Below are positions 25,991 to 35,365 of a stretch of 64,000 bases of DNA, in pieces. Each line of letters starts with the position of its first letter. Position 1 is the stretch's first letter. The stretch covers positions 2,914,001 to 2,978,000 of the forward strand of contig OZ245780.1 in assembly GCA_965227905.1 (NCBI GenBank), given 5' to 3'. This DNA is from CBDDHT01 sp965227905. GTDB lineage: Bacteria; Pseudomonadota; Alphaproteobacteria; Rhizobiales; Methyloligellaceae. Below the pieces are notes generated by a model. The model ran no database searches. It worked only from the letters and a program-made list of their open reading frames with translations, and had not been told where the DNA came from. A program made the translations under genes and the position numbers.

Positions 25991-27694
25991 TTATCCCACA
26001 AGCTGCATCCAATCCGGTTTGGAGATCTCATAGTCCTCGTAGAAGGTTTCGAGTCTCTTCCGGTTGGATTGGCCGGGATGAAGGCCGAGATAGTTTGCGG
26101 CATTGCCACCCATGATGTCGTAAGTCGTCTTTTTGCCAACGACTTTTCGGATCAGCCAGCTTGCCATGGTCTCCAGGTAGCGGCCGTGGAACTTCTCGCG
26201 CGAGATGAATGACCAGTCGCTGCCATACATGATCTTGCGCTCTGCTCCCGGGAAGGTTCTCAGGAACGCGATCATGTTGGCGCGAAGCGCATCACATCCG
26301 TCTGTTAGCAGTGGATCGAAGTGCGATAGATCGGCATAGACATTTTCGTGGTCAATCAGCGCCTTGCCGACATGATGATGCCAGCTCTTCGGATCGGTGA
26401 AGCTGATCTTGCCATCTTCCGCAAGTTCGAAACCGCCGAAGTGCGCCAAGTTGACTCTGAGTTTGGCATATTGCGGCATCGCCAGAACCTGCCGCCAATA
26501 TTTCGGGTGCGCACGGTGCTGATAGCCGCTGCCGGCCTCTTGCGTCGGCGCGGTATGAACCATGATGCAGAAATCGTGCTTGATGCACAGGTCGTAGAGC
26601 TTGAGCATGGCACGGTCGAGCGCGCGCCCAAAATCCTTTGCATAGGGTTTCTGCGCAAGATGGGCGGGAAAGTCCTTTGTTTTCAGGGATACATTGCCGA
26701 TTGGCCGAAAGCCCATGGGTGGGTAGATCTTCACGCCGAGGAAACCTCGGTTGAGGATCGCATCCTCAACCCGATGGAGTGCCGTTTTGCGGCGTCCCTT
26801 CGACTCTTCATCAATCTGTCGCCAGGGGCAGAAAGGGACAAAGCCATGAAGAATGCCTCTTTGGGCGACGGTAACGCGTTCCAGCAAATCGATCTGCTGC
26901 GGGATCGAGGTCGGTGAGCGTTCGTTCAACCAGTTCTCGAAGTCGACCAGGGCAGGCGTGTAGAGGTTGACGCTGGCAAATCCTTTCGATGGCGAGAAGG
27001 TGCGGATCATATTGTCGGAGATCCTCAGTCTCGATCGTGTCAGGAGCTTTCCCCAGTCGAGTGTCCGACTTGCCTCGTCCTCCGACGGATCATCGAATGT
27101 TGTGCTCTTCCAGCCCCGCGTTGTCTTCTTTGTCAGTGTTCCATCCGGCGCTTGCTTGAGACCGTATTTGCGCTTGAGGAAGTCCTTGAATTGAACGTCC
27201 GCCGCGCTCTCGGCATCGTTCGGCTTGAAACCACGATAGGTTGTGCCGTTCGGCTTTTTGCTTTCGAGGGCGTCAGCGAGAGCGAATTCAAGGGCCTCTT
27301 CTGCATCCTCATCTCCGGTCTTGAAGCCGCGCGTTCGTGCACTCGCGATATTCGTTGGGCTACCGCGGCGATCGATCAGTTTGACCTCGGTGCGATAGCC
27401 CATCGACCGGCGCTGCATCTTTTTCACAAAGCGTATGATCTGACCCAGAAACGGGGTTGGGTTTTCTCGGAATTGCACCCTGCGAAGGAATTGTTCGACC
27501 GGCAGGTCCGCGAGATTGAAGATATGGCAGTGCGAGTCGATGATCAGGCGTCCCTCAAGGGAGAGACGTTTCGAGAGCTTGTAGCGACAACTCGCCAAAG
27601 CGCTGGTTGGACTAGCTAGAACGCCCAATCCTGCCGCACCGAGAAGGCCGAGAGCTCTTCTCCGCGACAACAATCTCCGGTTCCTTTGCCCCAT
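25991..27694 (-). CDS. Tat-exported amidohydrolase-family metal enzyme
   Basis: A 567-residue amidohydrolase_2 (TIM-barrel) protein. A twin-arginine signal lies at the N-terminus (SRRRALGLLGAAGLGVLAS), so it should fold in the cytoplasm and be exported. Metal and active-site residues are visible: DSHCHIFN (HxH on strand 1), GVKIYPP, MVHTAPT, NLAHFGG and MYGSDW (the strand-8 Asp). Between strand 1 and the next barrel segments lies a long polar region (about residues 90-250, with RGFKTGDEDAEEALEFAL) not usual for the family. Hydrolase or decarboxylase chemistry is plausible; the substrate is unknown. ATG 27694 fits the Tat n-region. Confidence 0.8.
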   Translation of the reverse strand: MGQRNRRLLSRRRALGLLGAAGLGVLASPTSALASCRYKLSKRLSLEGRLIIDSHCHIFNLADLPVEQFLRRVQFRENPTPFLGQIIRFVKKMQRRSMGYRTEVKLIDRRGSPTNIASARTRGFKTGDEDAEEALEFALADALESKKPNGTTYRGFKPNDAESAADVQFKDFLKRKYGLKQAPDGTLTKKTTRGWKSTTFDDPSEDEASRTLDWGKLLTRSRLRISDNMIRTFSPSKGFASVNLYTPALVDFENWLNERSPTSIPQQIDLLERVTVAQRGILHGFVPFCPWRQIDEESKGRRKTALHRVEDAILNRGFLGVKIYPPMGFRPIGNVSLKTKDFPAHLAQKPYAKDFGRALDRAMLKLYDLCIKHDFCIMVHTAPTQEAGSGYQHRAHPKYWRQVLAMPQYAKLRVNLAHFGGFELAEDGKISFTDPKSWHHHVGKALIDHENVYADLSHFDPLLTDGCDALRANMIAFLRTFPGAERKIMYGSDWSFISREKFHGRYLETMASWLIRKVVGKKTTYDIMGGNAANYLGLHPGQSNRKRLETFYEDYEISKPDWMQLVG

Positions 27695-27805
27695 GGTGCG
27701 CACTCCACCCTGCCCAATTGAAGCTGCCCGAACAGCAATCTGCACTACACGGATCATGCAAAGTGGAAAATGCGACAATCGCGTGGCGACATGACGACGA
27801 AACGA

Positions 27806-27849
27806 CTAGAGCAACGTGCGTCTTGTCAGACGCACATAAGTTGCTCTAG
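27806..27849. repeat. bulged palindromic hairpin (first of a pair)
   Basis: CTAGAGCAAC plus GTGCGTCT (27806-27823) pairs with AGACGCAC (27828-27835) and GTTGCTCTAG (27840-27849). The loop is TGTC, and ATAA bulges out of one arm. That is 18 exact pairs in the gap between the PHA synthase stop and the amidohydrolase start. It looks like a REP-type palindromic unit. Confidence 0.75.
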
Positions 27850-27861
27850 CAGCTTAGAATC

Positions 27862-27913
27862 GATCAACTCTTCTGCGCTTGGTCAATTCCGACTAAGCGC
27901 AGAAGAGTTGATC
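27862..27913. repeat. long palindromic hairpin (second of a pair)
   Basis: GATCAACTCTTCTGCGCTT (27862-27880) is exactly complementary to 27895-27913. Four more pairs inside extend the stem to 23 bp, with one position that is G-U in a plus-strand transcript and C-A in a minus-strand one. The loop is AATTCC. No U-run follows on either strand. Confidence 0.8.
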
Positions 27914-27953
27914 TGGAGGTCGCAGAGGCCGGTTCAGTAAGCCACCAGCAATG

Positions 27954-29777
27954 TCAGTCGCCCCGCACTTTCACATAGCTGCCGGGCGCATCCTCGATGG
28001 CCTTGAGCTTGCCGCGGCCCGGGACACGCGCTTTGACCAGTTCGCCAGATTTATCCGCAAGCCAGGCGCTCCAGTCCGGCCACCAGGACCCTGGATGTTC
28101 CTCGGCCTGATCGATCCAGGCTTCGAGGCTCGATGCTTCACCATCGGACGTCCAGTGCTGGTATTTGACCTTTTCCGGCGGATTGACCACGCCGGCGATA
28201 TGTCCCGATCCGGCCAAGACAAACCGCACGGGTCCACCGAAAAGTTTGGCGCCACGGAAGCATGAAGCGGCCGGCGCAATATGGTCTTCGCGTGTTGCCA
28301 ATTCATAGATCGGTATGTCGACCTTGGACAGGTTCAGCTTTTCGCCACTGAGTTCCATCAGTCCTTTGGCAAAGGTGTTGTTCTTGTAGAACTCCCGCAG
28401 ATAGAAGCCATGATTTGCAGCCGGCATGCGTGTTGAATCCGCGTTCCAGTACAAGAGATCGAACGGGAACGGCTTCTTCCCAAGCAGATAATTGTTGACC
28501 ACATAGGGCCAGATCAGATCGCGCGAGCGAAGCATGTTGAAGACATTCGCCATGCGCGAACCATCGAGATAACCGACCTCGGCCATCATTTCTTCAAGCG
28601 ATTTCAACTGCGTGTCGTCGATAAAAACAAGCAGGTCGCCGGCCTGCTCAAAGTCGACCTGGGTGGTGAGGAAAGTGGCGGACTGGATTCTGTCGTCTTC
28701 CTTGGCGGCCATGTAGGACAGTGTTGCGGCGAGAAGCGTCCCACCGACGCAGTATCCCAGCGCATTGACCTTATTGGCGCGAGGCGTCGCTTTGATAGCG
28801 GCGTCTGTCGCCGCCAGTACGCCCTCATGCATATAGTCCTCGAAGGTCTTCGAGGCGAGCCGCTCATCGGGATTAACCCATGAAACCACAAAGACCGTGA
28901 AGCCTTCTGACACGGCCCAGCGAATGAAAGACTTCTTCGGAACAAGATCCAGGATGTAGAATTTGTTGATCCAGGGTGGAACGATCAACAGCGGAACCTC
29001 GTGCACCTCGTCGGTCTGCGGGCTGTATTGGATCAGCTGGATAATGTCGTTCTGAAAGATGACTTTGCCTGGGGTTACGGCCAGATTGGTGCCGACCTCG
29101 AAAGCCTCCAGATCCGTCTGTTTGATCCTCAGAAGATTATCGGACCGACCGATGTCTTCCGCCAGATGTGCCAGGCCATTGACCAGATTCTCGCCATTCG
29201 TCGCGAGCGTTTCTCGCACGACCTCTGGATTGGTCGGCCCAAAATTTGATGGCGACAGGGCATTGGTGATCAGACTGACGTAGAATTCGGCCTTCTGTTT
29301 CGTCCTGTCGTCCAGCCCTTCGGTCGATCCGACCATGTCTTCGGCCCATTGGGAAGTCAGCAGATAGGCCTGCTTCCAGAAATCGAAATACTGACTCTGA
29401 GACCATTCGGCATCTTTGAACCGATTATCACCCTCTTCGGGCTCTGCAACGGGCTCCACGTCTTCACCAAAGAAACGCCGCGTCGACCGGCCCCATAATT
29501 CCGCATAACTCTGCATCAAATTGCCTTGGGCCTCGGCAAATTTGGTGGGTTCGGTCACCCATTGTTGTGCAACGGCGCCCAGAATTTTCGCGGCTTCGCC
29601 CATTTCATTGGCCATGCTGTACGGGCCAGTCTGCCCATTGCTCTTCTCCATGACGCCGGTGAAGACTTTTCCGCCTTCTTCAAAAAGCCGGAACATATTG
29701 CGTGCGAGAGCCTGCGGATCCGTATTCACGGCCATCGGCTCCGCGTCATTGCCGTCCGATTTCTTGTTGTCGTTCAT
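27954..29777 (-). CDS. phaC: class I polyhydroxyalkanoate synthase
   Basis: Polymerises (R)-3-hydroxyacyl-CoA into PHA on storage granules. The protein of about 607 residues carries the PhaC N-terminal domain and an alpha/beta hydrolase core. The lipase-like box with the catalytic Cys is GYCVGG; the Asp lies in ATREDHIAPA and the His in GSGHIAGVVNPP. Length and the absence of a phaE partner fit class I. ATG 29777 has AGGTG 7 bases upstream. No phasin, phaA/B or phaR gene is adjacent. The paired hairpins lie just past its stop. Confidence 0.94.
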   Translation of the reverse strand: MNDNKKSDGNDAEPMAVNTDPQALARNMFRLFEEGGKVFTGVMEKSNGQTGPYSMANEMGEAAKILGAVAQQWVTEPTKFAEAQGNLMQSYAELWGRSTRRFFGEDVEPVAEPEEGDNRFKDAEWSQSQYFDFWKQAYLLTSQWAEDMVGSTEGLDDRTKQKAEFYVSLITNALSPSNFGPTNPEVVRETLATNGENLVNGLAHLAEDIGRSDNLLRIKQTDLEAFEVGTNLAVTPGKVIFQNDIIQLIQYSPQTDEVHEVPLLIVPPWINKFYILDLVPKKSFIRWAVSEGFTVFVVSWVNPDERLASKTFEDYMHEGVLAATDAAIKATPRANKVNALGYCVGGTLLAATLSYMAAKEDDRIQSATFLTTQVDFEQAGDLLVFIDDTQLKSLEEMMAEVGYLDGSRMANVFNMLRSRDLIWPYVVNNYLLGKKPFPFDLLYWNADSTRMPAANHGFYLREFYKNNTFAKGLMELSGEKLNLSKVDIPIYELATREDHIAPAASCFRGAKLFGGPVRFVLAGSGHIAGVVNPPEKVKYQHWTSDGEASSLEAWIDQAEEHPGSWWPDWSAWLADKSGELVKARVPGRGKLKAIEDAPGSYVKVRGD

Positions 29778-29966
29778 AGGTTTCACCTGCTGATCCCTGT
29801 GGCTCAATTAACACACATTTTAACAATAATGTCCGCTGATGGCCCAGACGACCATAAGTTGAACGATCAGTCGTTTTCGCTCGGTTAATCCTGTGGTATG
29901 CGGATTCCCAGTTGGGTATCAGATTCGAGTGCGCGGGTCCGGTCTGACCCAGATGACAAAAATCGG

Positions 29967-30209
29967 ATGATCATGCTGCGCAAACTTCAGAAAACCATCA
30001 CTGCCGTCGGGCTGTCCGTCACCCTTTTGGGTCTTGCCGCATGTACGGACGGGTCTGTGCTGAGCATTCCAAGAGAATCGCTGGCAACAGTCGTTAAGCT
30101 CAAGAACAACGTCATGTCGAAAGACGAACAGGACTCGGCGATCAAGGATCTTTCAGCGGCTCAGGAGAGCCACCAGACCGAGGCGCTGGAAGAAATCGAG
30201 AAACGTTAG
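29967..30209 (+). CDS. small lipoprotein, function unknown
   Basis: About 80 residues. A lipobox LAAC ends a short signal peptide (ITAVGLSVTLLGLAAC). The mature part is short, charged and helix-prone (LKNNVMSKDEQDSAIKDLSAAQESHQ). Starts at 29967 and 29973 are both possible; a longer frame from 29898 would place 23 unlikely residues ahead of the signal. It is divergent from phaC. Such small alpha-helical lipoproteins are common ahead of alaC-hom in related genomes, but no function is assigned. Confidence 0.65.
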   Translation: MIMLRKLQKTITAVGLSVTLLGLAACTDGSVLSIPRESLATVVKLKNNVMSKDEQDSAIKDLSAAQESHQTEALEEIEKR

Positions 30210-30385
30210 GGCCTGCGCGCGCTGACCGTTCTGCGCGGCTAATCTTGCACCTTTGACAATTCAATCGTTTGCAGACGGATCTTCCGGCGCCGATAGCGTG
30301 GTTTTTGCTTGATGACTGCCGAAAATTCGGGCTTATCTCAATCTTCTCCATGATCGGATTGCGCGGGCGGGAAGCAGGAAGTACG

Positions 30386-31609
30386 GTGCAGGAATTCCAT
30401 CGAATAAAGCGGTTACCGCCTTACGTCTTTGAGGAAGTCAATCGGCTCAAGGCGGAAGCACGCGCCCGCGGGGACGACATTATCGATTTCGGCATGGGCA
30501 ATCCCGATATGCCGACGCCCCAGCATATTGTCGACAAGCTCGTCGAAACGGTTACGAGACCGCGCACCAATCGGTATTCAGCGTCTCGCGGCATTCCGGG
30601 CCTGCGACGCGCGCAAGCGGCCTATTACGAACGGCGGTTTGGCGTCAAACTCGATCCGGACACACAGGTTGTTGCCACGCTCGGCTCCAAAGAGGGCTTC
30701 GCCAACATGGCGCAGGCCATCACAGCACCCGGCGACGTCATTCTTGTTCCGAACCCGACTTACCCGATTCATGAGTTCGGCTTCATCATGTCTGGCGGCG
30801 CCATCCGGCATCTTCCGGTCAGTGTGGACGACAAGTTCCTGAGTGCAGTCGACCGAGCGTTGCGCCACTCCGTTCCAAAGCCGATTGCCCTGGTGTTGAA
30901 TTTTCCATCGAACCCGACAGCGATGGTCGCTGACGTCGATTTCTATAAGGAAGTCGTTGCCTATGCCCGGCAACACGATCTGATTCTGCTATCGGACATT
31001 GCCTATTCCGAGGTCTATTTCGATGACCGGCCACCGCCCTCTATTCTGGAGGTGCCTGGCGCAATGGACGTTGCGGTCGAGTTCACGTCGCTCTCGAAAA
31101 CCTATGCGATGCCGGGATGGCGAATGGGATTTGCCGTGGGCAACGAGCGTCTGATTGCTGCATTGGCGCGTGTGAAATCCTATTTGGATTATGGCGCCTT
31201 TACTCCGATCCAGGTGGCTGCTGCCGCTGCGCTCAACGGTCCGCAGGATTGCGTCGACGAGATCAGGAAGGCTTATCGCGATCGCCGCGACTGCATGGTC
31301 GAATCTCTGGAGCGGGCAGGGTGGACGATCCCGCCACCGCCGGCGACGATGTTTGCATGGGCGCCCATTCCGGAACGTTTCCACAATATGGGTTCGCTCG
31401 AATTCTCAAAATTGCTGCTTGCTAAAGCCGGTGTCGCGGTATCTCCCGGGATTGGATTTGGCGAGTATGGCGAAGGCTATGTAAGGATCGCCCTTGTTGA
31501 GAACGAGCAGCGCATCCGACAGGCGGCCCGTGCCGTCCGCAAGTTTTTGTCTGAAGAGCATCCAACCGACTCGAATGTCGTGCCAATGGCGTCTCCATCT
31601 GCATCATGA
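30386..31609 (+). CDS. alaC: PLP-dependent aminotransferase, AlaC-like
   Basis: A class I/II fold-type I aminotransferase of about 407 residues, related to the glutamate-pyruvate transaminase AlaC. It shows FGMGNPDMPTP, RYSASRGIPGLR, NFPSNPTA, the PLP lysine in SLSKTYAMPGWRMGF, and VRIALVENEQRIRQA. GTG at 30386 is chosen: AGGAAG lies 5 bases upstream and homologues begin with an EFHRIKRLPPYVFEEVN-like segment; longer readings add an unrelated leader. Its stop overlaps the hom start by 4 bases (ATGA), so the two are translationally coupled and supply amino donor and aspartate-family metabolism. Confidence 0.9.
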   Translation: MQEFHRIKRLPPYVFEEVNRLKAEARARGDDIIDFGMGNPDMPTPQHIVDKLVETVTRPRTNRYSASRGIPGLRRAQAAYYERRFGVKLDPDTQVVATLGSKEGFANMAQAITAPGDVILVPNPTYPIHEFGFIMSGGAIRHLPVSVDDKFLSAVDRALRHSVPKPIALVLNFPSNPTAMVADVDFYKEVVAYARQHDLILLSDIAYSEVYFDDRPPPSILEVPGAMDVAVEFTSLSKTYAMPGWRMGFAVGNERLIAALARVKSYLDYGAFTPIQVAAAAALNGPQDCVDEIRKAYRDRRDCMVESLERAGWTIPPPPATMFAWAPIPERFHNMGSLEFSKLLLAKAGVAVSPGIGFGEYGEGYVRIALVENEQRIRQAARAVRKFLSEEHPTDSNVVPMASPSAS

Positions 31610-32931
31610 GTGAACCTCTAAGACTAGGAATTGCCGGACTCGGCACTGTTGGCTCCGGAGTGGTGGAGCTGCTTGCTGCAAACGGCGGGCACATCGAGTC
31701 GCAGGTCGGGCGCCGCCTTGCCGTGAGCGCTGTATCCGCGCGTGATCGTACGAAGAACCGACCGGTGGATTTGTCCACCTTTGATTGGTTCGATGATGCT
31801 GTGGCCTTGGCTGAAAGCCCGAAGATCGACGTTTTCGTCGAACTGATCGGCGGGGACGAGGGCATCGCCAAAGATGCGGTTGAGAAAGCGATCGCTTCAG
31901 GAAAGCATGTGGTCAGCGCCAACAAGGCATTGCTCGCAAAGCACGGAACCGCTTTGGCCGAGCAAGCCGAGGCGAAAGGGGTTGCTCTGAATTTCGAGGC
32001 TGCGGTCGCTGGCGGAATTCCGATCGTGAAGACTATGCGCGAGACCCTCGCAGCCAACAGGGTCAAACGCATCTACGGCATTCTGAACGGTACCTGTAAC
32101 TACATTCTGACGCGTATGGAGTCCGACGGGCGCTCATTCGCCGACGTACTCGACGAAGCGCAACAGGCTGGCTACGCCGAAGCCGATCCGACATTCGACG
32201 TGGGAGGGCACGACACGGGGCATAAGCTGGCATTATTGACCAGCCTGGCCTTCGGGACTGAGACCGCATTCGACGCCATTTATCTTGAAGGTATCGAAGC
32301 GATCGAGCCCGCCGATATCGAAGCGGCCCGGGATCTCGGTTACAGGATCAAGCTCCTTGGGGTCGCGGTCGAGACGGAAAGCGGAATCGAACAACGCGTG
32401 CATCCCACGATGGTGCCACGACATTCGGCAATTGCCGAGGTGGGCGGTGCTTTCAATTGCGTTGCCGTGGAAGGCGATTTTGCCGGTGCCGTGATGCTCA
32501 TCGGGGCCGGTGCCGGTGCAGGCCCGACGGCGTCGTCCGTCGTAAGCGACATTGTCGATATCGCGCGTGGTTTGGACGTAAAGCCATTCATTCGACCGGC
32601 AAACACGCTGCGCCCCTATACGCGCGCGCGCATGCGGACCCACGAGGGCGGCTACTATATTCGGCTTTCGGTCTATGACCGACCAGGAACATTTGCCGCG
32701 ATTGCGAGTCGGATGTCGGAAGAGGGAATTTCGCTCGAGAGTATCGTTCAGCGACGTCCGCAAGAATCCTTGCCGGGTCTGAACGCCGTTGGGGGAGACG
32801 GCGGGCCGATGCCGGTGGTGATGATTACCCACAACACGACCGAGGCGCATATACGCCGCGCGCTCGACGGAATTGAGAAAGATGGTCACGTCGACCATAA
32901 GCCTCAGATGATCCGCATCGAGAATCTTTGA
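31606..32931 (+). CDS. hom: homoserine dehydrogenase with ACT domain
   Basis: Reduces aspartate semialdehyde to homoserine on the way to threonine and methionine. The protein has 441 residues: an NAD(P)-binding N-terminus (RLGIAGLGTVGSGVVELL), a catalytic core (GGIPIVKTMRETLAANRV, NGTCNYILTRME, YAEADPTFDVGGHDTGHKL) and a C-terminal ACT domain (YIRLSVYDRPGTFAAIA) for feedback control, usually by threonine. It overlaps alaC by 4 bases, and glpX follows about 50 bases later. Confidence 0.96.
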   Translation: MSEPLRLGIAGLGTVGSGVVELLAANGGHIESQVGRRLAVSAVSARDRTKNRPVDLSTFDWFDDAVALAESPKIDVFVELIGGDEGIAKDAVEKAIASGKHVVSANKALLAKHGTALAEQAEAKGVALNFEAAVAGGIPIVKTMRETLAANRVKRIYGILNGTCNYILTRMESDGRSFADVLDEAQQAGYAEADPTFDVGGHDTGHKLALLTSLAFGTETAFDAIYLEGIEAIEPADIEAARDLGYRIKLLGVAVETESGIEQRVHPTMVPRHSAIAEVGGAFNCVAVEGDFAGAVMLIGAGAGAGPTASSVVSDIVDIARGLDVKPFIRPANTLRPYTRARMRTHEGGYYIRLSVYDRPGTFAAIASRMSEEGISLESIVQRRPQESLPGLNAVGGDGGPMPVVMITHNTTEAHIRRALDGIEKDGHVDHKPQMIRIENL

Positions 32932-32983
32932 GTTCTTGAACAGCATAACAGATGACAAGACTGCCAGTTTGGGAGAGACGACC

Positions 32984-33964
32984 ATGACGAAAAGTGCGGA
33001 GCAGTCGCTAGACCGCATGCTGACCCTTGAGATTGCGAGGGTCACAGAGCAGGCCGCTGTCGCTGCGGCGCGGCTCCGAGGGCGCGGCGATGAAAAATCG
33101 GCCGACAAGGCCGCTGTCGACGCCATGCGCCGCGAATTGAACCGTCTGTCTATCAATGGGCGCGTTGTGATCGGCGAAGGAGAACGCGACGAAGCACCGA
33201 TGCTCTTCATCGGAGAAGATGTGGGGGCCGGAGATGGCCCCGCGGTCGACATTGCAGTCGACCCCCTCGAAGGCACGACCATCTGTGCCAAGGCGGGCGC
33301 AGGCTCGCTGGCGGTGATCGCGATTGCCGAAGCGGGCTCCCTATTGAATGCCCCGGATATCTATATGGACAAGATTGCAGTGGGTCCCGGATATCCCGAT
33401 GGACTGGTGGACCTGGACGCATCGCCGGAAGAAAATCTTCAAGCGGTGGCCAAAGCCAAAGGCGTGTCGGTCAACGAAATCACGGCCTGCATTCTCGATC
33501 GCCCGCGTCACAGCAAGCTCATCGAAGCGGTACGCCAGGCCGGTGCAGCAATCCAGCTCATCGGTGACGGCGATATTGCGGGCGTCATCCAGACGACCGA
33601 GCCTGAAGAGACAGGGATCGACATCTACATGGGTGTCGGTGGCGCGCCCGAGGGTGTCCTTGCCGCGGCGGCACTCCGATGCATAGGTGGGCAGATCCAG
33701 GCACGCCTGTTCCCGCTCAACGATCACCACAAGCAGCGCGTTGCGGACATCGGTATCGATGATATCAATCGGAAATACAGCATGACAGACATGGCCAAGG
33801 GCGATGTCCTGTTTGCAGCAACAGGCGTCACCGATGGGCCGCTGCTCGAAGGTGTGAAGCTGCTGCCGAACATGATTGAAACCGAAACAGTGGTGATGCG
33901 TGCGGCTACGGGAACCGTGCGCTGGATCCGCACTGAGCATCGCACGACGGACAAGTTCGACTGA
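32984..33964 (+). CDS. glpX: fructose-1,6-bisphosphatase class II
   Basis: Dephosphorylates fructose-1,6-bisphosphate in gluconeogenesis. The protein has 326 residues. Metal-binding acidic motifs are VVIGEGERDEAPML and DIAVDPLEGTT; DGDIAGVIQT and GVGGAPEGVLAAAALRC are GlpX signatures. ATG 32984 has GGGAGAG 6 bases upstream; a frame from 32936 adds an unlikely leader. It is third in the alaC-hom-glpX operon, an order conserved with recJ in alphaproteobacteria; here recJ is separated by a convergent insert. Confidence 0.94.
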   Translation: MTKSAEQSLDRMLTLEIARVTEQAAVAAARLRGRGDEKSADKAAVDAMRRELNRLSINGRVVIGEGERDEAPMLFIGEDVGAGDGPAVDIAVDPLEGTTICAKAGAGSLAVIAIAEAGSLLNAPDIYMDKIAVGPGYPDGLVDLDASPEENLQAVAKAKGVSVNEITACILDRPRHSKLIEAVRQAGAAIQLIGDGDIAGVIQTTEPEETGIDIYMGVGGAPEGVLAAAALRCIGGQIQARLFPLNDHHKQRVADIGIDDINRKYSMTDMAKGDVLFAATGVTDGPLLEGVKLLPNMIETETVVMRAATGTVRWIRTEHRTTDKFD

Positions 33965-34016
33965 TCGCTGCCGGCGTCGCTCGTGCCTTGTTCCGATTTA
34001 AGGGCACGCGAGGGCG

Positions 34017-35111
34017 TCACTGATAGTCTTCGCCGAACCACTTTTCCAAGAGTGTTGCGTAGGTGCCGTTCTCACGCAGCCTGAGAAGCGCCCGGTTTAT
34101 CGGCTCGACAAGTCTGCTGTCGGGTGGAAACGCGATTCCATACTTCTCTGGGCGGAAGATCTTGCCGGCTGTTTGAACGCGCCCACGCCCCTCCGTCGAC
34201 GCGTAATAGGCAACGATCGGGGCATCGTGGACAACGGCATCCAAGGCTCCGCGCTCCAATGCAGAGAACATCGTTTCGATATCGGTGAAGGGTTGAAATC
34301 GGATCGATCGTGATTTCAGGAATGCAGCGGACGTCGAGCCCGCTGTCGTGCCGACGCTTTTGCCGTAAAGATCCTCATACTTCTGCACTTGCGTACGGAG
34401 TTCACCGACGGTGAGGGCGGCCGTGATCTTGGCCACGAAAATCGAAACGACGAACAGGCTGGCAATGACCAGCATCACGGCAAAGACCCTGCCACCCCTT
34501 GATTGAGGAACGCGCTCCTCGAAACCGCCATTGACGATGACGTTCAGGGCCCACCAGAACGAGCGCCACATTCCTTCGCGATAGGGATACTCGAAATAGG
34601 CCTGTGCGCGCCTCTCGAAGAACCACATCAGGTTCGCGGCGACGAAAAGGAGTATCAATGCGATCACAACCCAACCGAGGATCTCCCAACTCAATACGGT
34701 GGACAGAAGGCTAACCTGACCGGCTCCCACCTTGACGAGAATCTGCAGCCCGGAATCGAATATCGGCTGTGAAAAGTCCATGTGGGCTTCGCGTTCCGAC
34801 GTGATCGAAATGTTTGCAATTGCCGCATCGGCCCCGCCGCTTTCTATCTGCTTGAGCATTTCGGGAAAGGTCTTGGCCGTTGTGAACTCCGAGGGTCTGC
34901 CGAGCTCCTTTGCGAGAAGCTCCCAAAGATCGATGCTGAACCCTGTTCGTGCCGCGTCACCCTGAAAAGAAAACGGCTTGCGCTCGATCGTGATGACCTT
35001 GAGCGTTTCGCTCGTTGCCTCTGGTGTTTGAGCTGTCCCGGAAACTGGCAGAAATGAGAGGGATATCAATGCCAGGAGGGCGATGACCGCAGCCCGCGCG
35101 AAAGTCGTCAT
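34017..35111 (-). CDS. bacterial ionotropic glutamate receptor-like channel protein
   Basis: A 364-residue protein. A signal peptide (about 1-27) is followed by S1, the first half of a type-II amino-acid binding domain (TIERKPFSFQGD, GFSIDLWELLAKELG, AIANISITSEREAHMDFSQP; Arg 107 sits at the ligand carboxylate position). Then come TM1 (about 144-165), a re-entrant pore segment (about 183-201), TM2 (about 208-233), and S2 with DAVVHDAPIVAYYAS. This is the layout of prokaryotic glutamate receptors such as GluR0. The pore lacks the K+ filter TVGYGD and reads VIVNGGFEERVP instead. ATG 35111 fits the signal peptide. It is convergent with glpX and has no ABC transporter genes nearby, which argues against an uptake role. 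Confidence 0.82.
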   Translation of the reverse strand: MTTFARAAVIALLALISLSFLPVSGTAQTPEATSETLKVITIERKPFSFQGDAARTGFSIDLWELLAKELGRPSEFTTAKTFPEMLKQIESGGADAAIANISITSEREAHMDFSQPIFDSGLQILVKVGAGQVSLLSTVLSWEILGWVVIALILLFVAANLMWFFERRAQAYFEYPYREGMWRSFWWALNVIVNGGFEERVPQSRGGRVFAVMLVIASLFVVSIFVAKITAALTVGELRTQVQKYEDLYGKSVGTTAGSTSAAFLKSRSIRFQPFTDIETMFSALERGALDAVVHDAPIVAYYASTEGRGRVQTAGKIFRPEKYGIAFPPDSRLVEPINRALLRLRENGTYATLLEKWFGEDYQ

Positions 35112-35365
35112 TGCTTCGTTCTTTCTCGGCAGATTTCGAGGTGAAAAGGATCTCTTGGCAGCACTGCTCGGCAAATTTCAGACTGCAATTCGATAAACTG
35201 GGTCAAGCCATCTCGTTCTTGTCGCTCCAAGGATTGCGGCAATCTGCCGGGAATCGGGCCAACGTGCAATATTCGCGTTGAGGATATCGGGGATGGTGCC
35301 ATTTCCGCGCAAAGCCGAATCATCCACACTCGGCGCAAACCGACAGTCGAACCTCGAGGGACAAT

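Noticed and set aside
33974..34016. Possible terminator between glpX and the receptor-like gene
   Set aside because: CTCGTGCC and GGGCACGCGAG pair only with a bulge and mismatches, and no U-run is present.
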